Below, piece after piece: positions 58,590 to 64,000 of a stretch of DNA of 64,000 bases (the first letter of the stretch is position 1; each line of letters begins with the position of its first letter). The notes under the pieces were generated by a model. It did no database searches. It had not been told where the DNA came from and was given only the letters and a program-made list of their open reading frames with translations. A program made the position numbers and the translations under genes. The DNA comes from Tenacibaculum pelagium (GTDB lineage: Bacteria; Bacteroidota; Bacteroidia; Flavobacteriales; Flavobacteriaceae), in NCBI RefSeq assembly GCF_014062345.1, contig NZ_JACGLS010000001.1:744001-808000 (forward strand), read 5' to 3'.

Positions 58590-61500
58590 GGAACAAATAG
58601 CACCTTATAAACCAAAACATAAAGTACGAATTGTAACTGCTGCATCTCTTTTTGATGGACACGATGCTGCCATTAACATAATGCGTAGAATTATACAATC
58701 TACTGGGGTTGAAGTTATTCACTTAGGACATGATAGAAGTGTTGAAGAAGTAGTAAACTGTGCAATTCAAGAAGATGCCAATGCTATTGCAATGACATCA
58801 TACCAAGGTGGACACAACGAATATTTTAAATACATGTATGATCTTTTGAAAGAAAAAGGTGCAGAACATATTAAAATATTTGGTGGAGGTGGTGGAGTAA
58901 TCCTTCCTGAAGAAATTAAGGAATTAATGGATTACGGTATTACACGTATTTACTCTCCAGATGATGGTCGTGAGTTAGGATTGCAAGGAATGATTAATGA
59001 TTTGGTTCAAAAATCAGACTTTGCTATTGGTGATACGCTAAATGGAGAAGTTAACAAATTAGCTGATAAAGAAATTGGTAGTATTGCTAGAGTTATTTCT
59101 TCTGCAGAAAACTTCCCTGAAGTTGCAAAAGAAGCTTTAGACACTATTCATAAAAAAAATAAAGATTCTAAAACTCCTGTTTTAGGAATTACAGGTACAG
59201 GTGGTGCAGGGAAATCAAGTTTAGTTGACGAATTAGTACGTCGCTTTTTAATTGACTTTCCTAATAAAACAATCGGATTAATTTCTGTAGATCCATCAAA
59301 ACGTAAAACTGGAGGTGCTTTATTAGGAGATCGTATTCGTATGAATGCTATTAATAATGAACGTGTATATATGCGCTCATTAGCTACTCGTCAATCTAAT
59401 TTAGCTTTATCTAAATATGTAAATGAAGCTGTTGAAGTATTAAAAGCTGCTGAATTTGATTTAATTATTCTAGAAACTTCTGGTATTGGTCAATCTGATA
59501 CTGAAATTATCGAACATTCAGATACTTCTTTATATGTGATGACTCCTGAATTTGGTGCCGCTACACAGTTAGAGAAAATCGACATGTTAGACTTTGCCGA
59601 TTTAGTAGCCATTAACAAATTTGATAAAAGAGGAGCTTTAGATGCATTGCGTGATGTAAAGAAACAGTACATGCGTAACAATAATTTATGGGATGTTCAT
59701 ATGGATGACATGCCTGTATTTGGTACCATTGCTTCTCAATTTAACGATCCAGGAATGAACTCGCTTTACAAAGCGATTATGGATAAATTAGTTGAAAAAA
59801 CTGGAGCTGATTTAGAGTCTACTTTTGAAATTACAAAAGAAATGTCTGAAAAGATATTTGTAATTCCTCCAGCAAGAACTCGTTATTTATCTGAAATTTC
59901 AGAAAACAATAGAGCTTATGATAAAAAAGTAGATTCCCAAGAAAAAGTAGCTCAAAAGTTATATGGAATTTATAAAACCATTGAAAGTGTATCTGAATCT
60001 ACTATTAGTTTAGATAAATCGGGAATTGAAGAGAATTCTATTAATACTACTGAAGACAATAAAGACTTTTTAAAATTATTAATAGCTGAGTTTGACAGAG
60101 TAAAAATGGATTTAGACCCACATAACTGGGAAATCATTTTAAACTGGGAAACAAAAGTTAAAAAATATAAAGATCCTATATATACCTTTAAGGTTCGTGA
60201 TAAAGAAATTAAGATTGAAACACATACAAAATCTTTATCGCACTCAGATATTCCTAAAGTAGCCTTACCAAAGTATAAAGCTTGGGGAGATTTATTACGT
60301 TGGAACTTACAAGAAAATGTTCCTGGAGAATTCCCATATACATCAGGCTTATATCCTTTTAAACGTACAGGTGAAGATCCAACAAGAATGTTTGCTGGAG
60401 AAGGTGGGCCAGAGCGTACCAACAGACGTTTTCACTACGTAAGTTTAGGTATGCCTGCTAAGCGTTTATCAACAGCTTTCGATTCTGTAACATTATATGG
60501 AAATGATCCTGGACATAGACCAGATATTTATGGTAAAATTGGTAACGCTGGAGTTTCTATTTGTTGTTTAGATGATGCTAAAAAACTATACTCTGGTTTT
60601 GATTTAAGTCACGCCATGACTTCAGTTTCCATGACCATTAATGGACCAGCACCTATGTTGTTAGGATTCTTTATGAATGCTGCTATCGATCAGAATTGTG
60701 AGAAATATATTAAAGAACATGGTTTAGAAGCTCAAGTAGAAAAAAAATTCAAAGAAGCTTACGATTCAAAAGGGTTAGAAAGACCAACCTATCAAGGAGA
60801 CTTACCAGAAGGAAACGATGGTTTAGGCTTGATGCTTTTAGGTTTAACCGGTGATATGGTTTTACCTGCGGATGTATACGCTGAAATTAAAGCAACTACT
60901 TTAGCACAAGTTAGAGGAACTGTACAAGCAGATATTTTAAAGGAAGATCAAGCTCAAAATACATGTATTTTCTCTACTGAATTTGCTTTACGTTTAATGG
61001 GAGATGTACAAGAGTACTTCATAAATAAACAAGTCCGTAATTTTTATTCTGTTTCTATTTCTGGGTATCATATTGCAGAAGCTGGTGCCAACCCTATTAC
61101 ACAGCTAGCATTGACTTTGGCTAACGGTTTTACCTATGTAGAATACTATTTATCTAGAGGAATGGATATTAATAAGTTTGGTCCAAACTTATCTTTCTTT
61201 TTCTCAAACGGAATTGATCCAGAATATTCTGTAATTGGTCGTGTTGCTCGTAAAATTTGGGCAAAAGCATTGAAATACAAATACAATGCAAATCCTAGAG
61301 CTCAAATGCTAAAATATCATATTCAAACTTCTGGACGTTCGTTACACGCTCAAGAAATTGATTTTAACGATATTAGAACAACGCTTCAAGCCTTATACGC
61401 AATCAATGACAACTGTAATTCTTTGCACACAAATGCATATGATGAGGCTATTACAACACCAACAGAAGAATCGGTTCGTAGAGCAATGGCAATTCAGTTA

Positions 61501-62013
61501 ATTATCAACAAAGAACTTGGATTAGCTAAAAACGAAAATCCAGTTCAAGGAGCTTTTATTATTGAAGAATTAACCGAATTAGTAGAAGAAGCTGTCTTAC
61601 TAGAATTTGATAGAATTACCGAACGTGGTGGTGTTTTAGGAGCAATGGAAACCATGTACCAACGTTCTAAAATACAAGAAGAAAGTTTGTATTATGAAAC
61701 TTTAAAGCACACCGGAGAGTTCCCTATTATTGGAGTAAACACTTTCTTAAGTTCTAAAGGATCTCCAACGGTTCAACCTGCAGAAGTTATTCGTGCAACG
61801 GAAGAAGAAAAGCAATTCCAAATTCAAACCAAAGAATTATTGAACAAAGCCAACGACGGAAAAGTTCAAGAACAATTAGCTATTTTACAAGAAGCTGCTG
61901 TTCAGAATGAAAACTTATTTGACAAATTAATGGAAGCAACAAAATTTTGTTCTTTAGGTCAAATTACTGAAGCTTTATTTAAAGTTGGCGGACAGTATCG
62001 TAGAAATATGTAA
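58588..62013 (+). CDS. icmF: Fused isobutyryl-CoA mutase / G-protein chaperone (IcmF)
   Basis: 1141 residues. Order: B12-binding domain ([15 protein letters not shown], 21-35; [12 protein letters not shown] near 99-110), a MeaI-type GTPase (Walker A GTGGAGKS, 203-210; NKFD guanine motif), then the acyl-CoA mutase TIM barrel ([25 protein letters not shown]-terminal part to 1141). This is the single-chain IcmF layout, which isomerises isobutyryl-CoA/butyryl-CoA or pivalyl-CoA and reloads its own adenosylcobalamin. It links branched-chain acid breakdown to central metabolism. Confidence 0.95.
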   Translation: MEQIAPYKPKHKVRIVTAASLFDGHDAAINIMRRIIQSTGVEVIHLGHDRSVEEVVNCAIQEDANAIAMTSYQGGHNEYFKYMYDLLKEKGAEHIKIFGGGGGVILPEEIKELMDYGITRIYSPDDGRELGLQGMINDLVQKSDFAIGDTLNGEVNKLADKEIGSIARVISSAENFPEVAKEALDTIHKKNKDSKTPVLGITGTGGAGKSSLVDELVRRFLIDFPNKTIGLISVDPSKRKTGGALLGDRIRMNAINNERVYMRSLATRQSNLALSKYVNEAVEVLKAAEFDLIILETSGIGQSDTEIIEHSDTSLYVMTPEFGAATQLEKIDMLDFADLVAINKFDKRGALDALRDVKKQYMRNNNLWDVHMDDMPVFGTIASQFNDPGMNSLYKAIMDKLVEKTGADLESTFEITKEMSEKIFVIPPARTRYLSEISENNRAYDKKVDSQEKVAQKLYGIYKTIESVSESTISLDKSGIEENSINTTEDNKDFLKLLIAEFDRVKMDLDPHNWEIILNWETKVKKYKDPIYTFKVRDKEIKIETHTKSLSHSDIPKVALPKYKAWGDLLRWNLQENVPGEFPYTSGLYPFKRTGEDPTRMFAGEGGPERTNRRFHYVSLGMPAKRLSTAFDSVTLYGNDPGHRPDIYGKIGNAGVSICCLDDAKKLYSGFDLSHAMTSVSMTINGPAPMLLGFFMNAAIDQNCEKYIKEHGLEAQVEKKFKEAYDSKGLERPTYQGDLPEGNDGLGLMLLGLTGDMVLPADVYAEIKATTLAQVRGTVQADILKEDQAQNTCIFSTEFALRLMGDVQEYFINKQVRNFYSVSISGYHIAEAGANPITQLALTLANGFTYVEYYLSRGMDINKFGPNLSFFFSNGIDPEYSVIGRVARKIWAKALKYKYNANPRAQMLKYHIQTSGRSLHAQEIDFNDIRTTLQALYAINDNCNSLHTNAYDEAITTPTEESVRRAMAIQLIINKELGLAKNENPVQGAFIIEELTELVEEAVLLEFDRITERGGVLGAMETMYQRSKIQEESLYYETLKHTGEFPIIGVNTFLSSKGSPTVQPAEVIRATEEEKQFQIQTKELLNKANDGKVQEQLAILQEAAVQNENLFDKLMEATKFCSLGQITEALFKVGGQYRRNM

Positions 62014-62038
62014 CAAACAATGTTTGCATATAAAAAAG

Positions 62039-62072
62039 AAAATCTGCACAGAATTTGTGCGGATTTTCTTTT
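62039..62072 (+). terminator. Terminator of icmF
   Basis: AAAATCTGCACA / TGTGCGGATTTT stem with one mismatch, followed by CTTTTTT. Confidence 0.88.
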
Positions 62073-62092
62073 TTAGCAATTTCCCCATAAAT

Positions 62093-62803
62093 CTATTTTA
62101 TACTTTTTTTATTCTCTACAGAAATTTCTGAGCCATCTAATAGCATTACTGAATTTGGTTTTCTTGAATTTAAAAAGCTAAAATCAGCACCATAATTCGA
62201 CTTAAAATCTACCAAAATAGTATAATCTTTCATTGAATAATATTTCCATTTTGGGTGTTTTACTTCATATTCTGTAGTTCTACTTTTAGTTTCTTTTGCA
62301 TAACCCCAATAATGTTCTGATATAAATTCTATTACTGAATTTTCTTGTATTTCATTCGTTGAATTTTCAACATCAATTTCTATTAAATTCCAGTTTTTAT
62401 TCTTTTTCCATTGATACTTTACTTTTAAACCTTCTTCATTTACATTCCAAGAATGCTTCATTGGTAAGGTTTCGTAATTCTCATTATAAAAAGTATTAGC
62501 TACAAATGTAATTGCAGGTTTTGGCACAATTTCTTTTATAAAGACGACACCTCTTTTATAGCCATTATCCGTCTTTCGTTTTACATAAAAACGAAGATTT
62601 ACTTCTTCAAAATTTCTATGAAACGGAATTTTAAAACCTAATAATTTTGTGTTTAAAAACATAAAACCAACTAAACTTACATAGCATTTATCTTTGAAAA
62701 AATCTAGTTCTGTTCCGTAAGGAACATACGGTTTTAAAATTGATGGATCTACCTCGTAATTAACCATTATTAATTTTCGCCATTCTGCTGTTAAGAAACT
62801 CAT
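62093..62803 (-). CDS. DUF2071 (YqjF-type) protein
   Basis: 236 residues. LTAEWRKLIMVNYEVDPSILKPYVPYGTELD, YVSLVGFMFLNTKLLGFKIPFHRNFEEVNLRFYV and a YSMKDYTILVDF end fit DUF2071 (PF09844). An acetoacetate-decarboxylase-like fold of unknown role. Seven bases after the membrane-protein gene. Confidence 0.9.
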   Translation of the reverse strand: MSFLTAEWRKLIMVNYEVDPSILKPYVPYGTELDFFKDKCYVSLVGFMFLNTKLLGFKIPFHRNFEEVNLRFYVKRKTDNGYKRGVVFIKEIVPKPAITFVANTFYNENYETLPMKHSWNVNEEGLKVKYQWKKNKNWNLIEIDVENSTNEIQENSVIEFISEHYWGYAKETKSRTTEYEVKHPKWKYYSMKDYTILVDFKSNYGADFSFLNSRKPNSVMLLDGSEISVENKKSIK

Positions 62804-62809
62804 ACTTGT

Positions 62810-63205
62810 TTATTTTAAATAAATCATGAAAAATAATGTACTCATGTATATCCAAAAAAAAGTGAACACTATATGCATCGTTGTTTCAAATTTTTTCCCT
62901 TTCCATAATTTTGGAGAATACACAAAGAGTTGAAATACTAACCTTAAAATCCAAAAAACACCTAATCCCAAAGAAATTTTCTTTCCTAAACTTGTATGAA
63001 CCAATTCATTTGAAGAAGTTAAACATAGTAAACCAATTAAAAAAACAACCAATGCAATAAAAAATGTATGAACTGCCATCATTTGTTTATTTATCAAACT
63101 CAAAGATTTTAATTCTGTTTTCCAGTTAAAATATTTTGGAAAACTAATATGTATAAAAGCCAATAATGATAAAAGAGTTCCTATAATTTTAAGGTGTAGT
63201 TCCAT
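62810..63205 (-). CDS. Four-span membrane protein in the DUF2071 cluster
   Basis: 131 residues with spans near 6-22, 45-63, 75-93 and 108-128, separated by short polar loops (PKYFNWKTELKSLSLINKQMMAVHTFF). No named family. It lies six bases from both neighbours, so the three genes form one operon. Confidence 0.75.
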   Translation of the reverse strand: MELHLKIIGTLLSLLAFIHISFPKYFNWKTELKSLSLINKQMMAVHTFFIALVVFLIGLLCLTSSNELVHTSLGKKISLGLGVFWILRLVFQLFVYSPKLWKGKKFETTMHIVFTFFWIYMSTLFFMIYLK

Positions 63206-63211
63206 TAAATT

Positions 63212-63967
63212 TTAATTTTTTATTGTATTAAAAATTGACATAAAAGGTGTGAATTTTATTTCTGTAGTAGATAAAAATCCAGCTTCTTTAAAAACGTTTC
63301 TCCAAGTTTTACTTGAAAAAAAATGTGTAAATCCTACAGAAAAAGCAAGAAAATTAGGAGCATCTCTTAAATGTTCAACCATAATAATTTTACCATTTAA
63401 TTTGCAAATTCTTTTACACTCTCTTAAGAGCTCAACTTTTTCTTCATTATTTCTTATTTCGTGTACTGCCGATAATAAAAATATAATATCTACAGAATTA
63501 TCCTTTAAAGGAACTTGATTGTATTTTATCTGTTTAGTTTTAGGATATTCTACAGTTACTTTTCTTGCTCTAACAATTGCTGATTCAGTATGTTTTTCTG
63601 AATTGTAGAAATCAAAAACTTTTAAATCCGATTTCGGAAACTTGTCTTTTATAATAAAACTTGTTTCATCAAAACCTGCATTTATATTTACAAAAGTGTT
63701 TTTTATTGAATCAGAAATTTTAAATTGATTTAGCCAATTAAAATTATAATATCCTGAAAAATCATAAACATAAGCAGAAACAATTAAAGGCATTAAAAGT
63801 CCATATAAAAATGCACCAACTATCAACCAAATTAAAAAATTAGACACATTAAAAAATAAGCAAATGGTAATAATTAAAAATAAAACGACTGAACCTGCTA
63901 CATAAAAATGCCTATTAAAACTTAAAATATTTAATACTCCCTGAAACTTTTTTCTTTCTATTTCCAT
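63212..63967 (-). CDS. Membrane-bound class I SAM methyltransferase
   Basis: 251 residues. Two N-terminal spans (about 22-38, 42-66) precede a methyltransferase core: NTFVNINAGFDETS (motif I region), VPLKDNSVDIIFLLSAVHEIRNNEEKVELLRECKRICKLNGKIIMVEHLRD (motifs IV-VI). The substrate is unknown, perhaps a lipid, given the anchor. It heads the visible part of the cluster; an upstream frame overlaps its start. Confidence 0.8.
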   Translation of the reverse strand: MEIERKKFQGVLNILSFNRHFYVAGSVVLFLIITICLFFNVSNFLIWLIVGAFLYGLLMPLIVSAYVYDFSGYYNFNWLNQFKISDSIKNTFVNINAGFDETSFIIKDKFPKSDLKVFDFYNSEKHTESAIVRARKVTVEYPKTKQIKYNQVPLKDNSVDIIFLLSAVHEIRNNEEKVELLRECKRICKLNGKIIMVEHLRDAPNFLAFSVGFTHFFSSKTWRNVFKEAGFLSTTEIKFTPFMSIFNTIKN

Positions 63968-64000
63968 AACTCAATTTTCCCTTTTTTCCATTGATACGGA
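63958..64000 (-). CDS. C-terminal end of an upstream gene, cut by the window edge
   Basis: Minus-strand frame reading PYQWKKGKIELWK then TAG, overlapping the methyltransferase start by 10 bases. The short basic Trp-rich tail resembles the end of a glycosyltransferase, but too little is visible to call it. Confidence 0.35.
   Translation of the reverse strand, partial: PYQWKKGKIELWK

Overview
The window is chromosomal DNA of a marine-type member of the Flavobacteriaceae (Bacteroidota). Supporting signs are: A+T-rich DNA with AT-rich codon use; many lipoprotein and Sec leaders; a secreted protein with a C-terminal type IX secretion sorting domain; several promoters of the Bacteroidota form TTG-N19-TAnnTTTG; a type III plus an eukaryote-like type II glutamine synthetase; and a tmRNA tag ending in YALAA. 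Tenacibaculum or Polaribacter would fit, but I cannot fix the genus. I see no prophage, insertion sequence or CRISPR array.

Layout. 1-2224: potassium uptake genes trkA (5' truncated) and trkH. 2333-8433: an accessory block with two tail-collar (MdpB-like) proteins, one of them with a signal peptide, a T9SS-sorted surface protein, a 55-residue peptide with a twin-arginine-like leader, a PqqD/RRE-HPr-kinase fusion and a PF14907-type nucleotidyltransferase. This looks like a small peptide or surface-protein modification cassette and is the strongest candidate for an undescribed system. 8417-22000: mpl, a giant alpha-2-macroglobulin, an outer-membrane protein, TfoX and DUF4136 proteins, an S8 and an M28 peptidase, a transglutaminase-like protein and small conserved proteins. 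21947-29915: a saccharopine/alanine dehydrogenase-like enzyme, tmRNA (ssrA), prfA, a membrane-anchored winged-helix regulator divergent from a YceI gene, and purM. 30031-36272: a curli-type amyloid operon on the minus strand, reading acidic repeat fibre subunit, minor subunit, CsgH-CsgE fusion, CsgF, CsgG with an extra C-terminal domain, and a beta-propeller lipoprotein.

36678-45350: divergent glutamine synthetases controlled from a shared intergenic region with TACCCCTA boxes, a cation antiporter, an SPFH protein, tRNA-Arg(ACG), then about 1 kb of tiny membrane-protein ORFs bounded by a duplicate of the tRNA 3' end, followed by a double-glycine-leader peptide gene. 45351-52001: clpS, prmA, tpiA, three tandem TlpA-like lipoproteins and an oligopeptide permease on the minus strand, with pyrF and a substrate-binding-like protein on the plus strand. 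52117-58138: lipoproteins, hutU-hutH and a divergent LysR regulator. 58194-64000: a small HExxH protein, the fused mutase IcmF, and a DUF2071 / membrane protein / methyltransferase cluster running off the window edge.

Most housekeeping calls are secure from sequence motifs. Functions proposed for the 2333-8433 block, the tiny ORFs near 44 kb and the regulatory repeats are inference.
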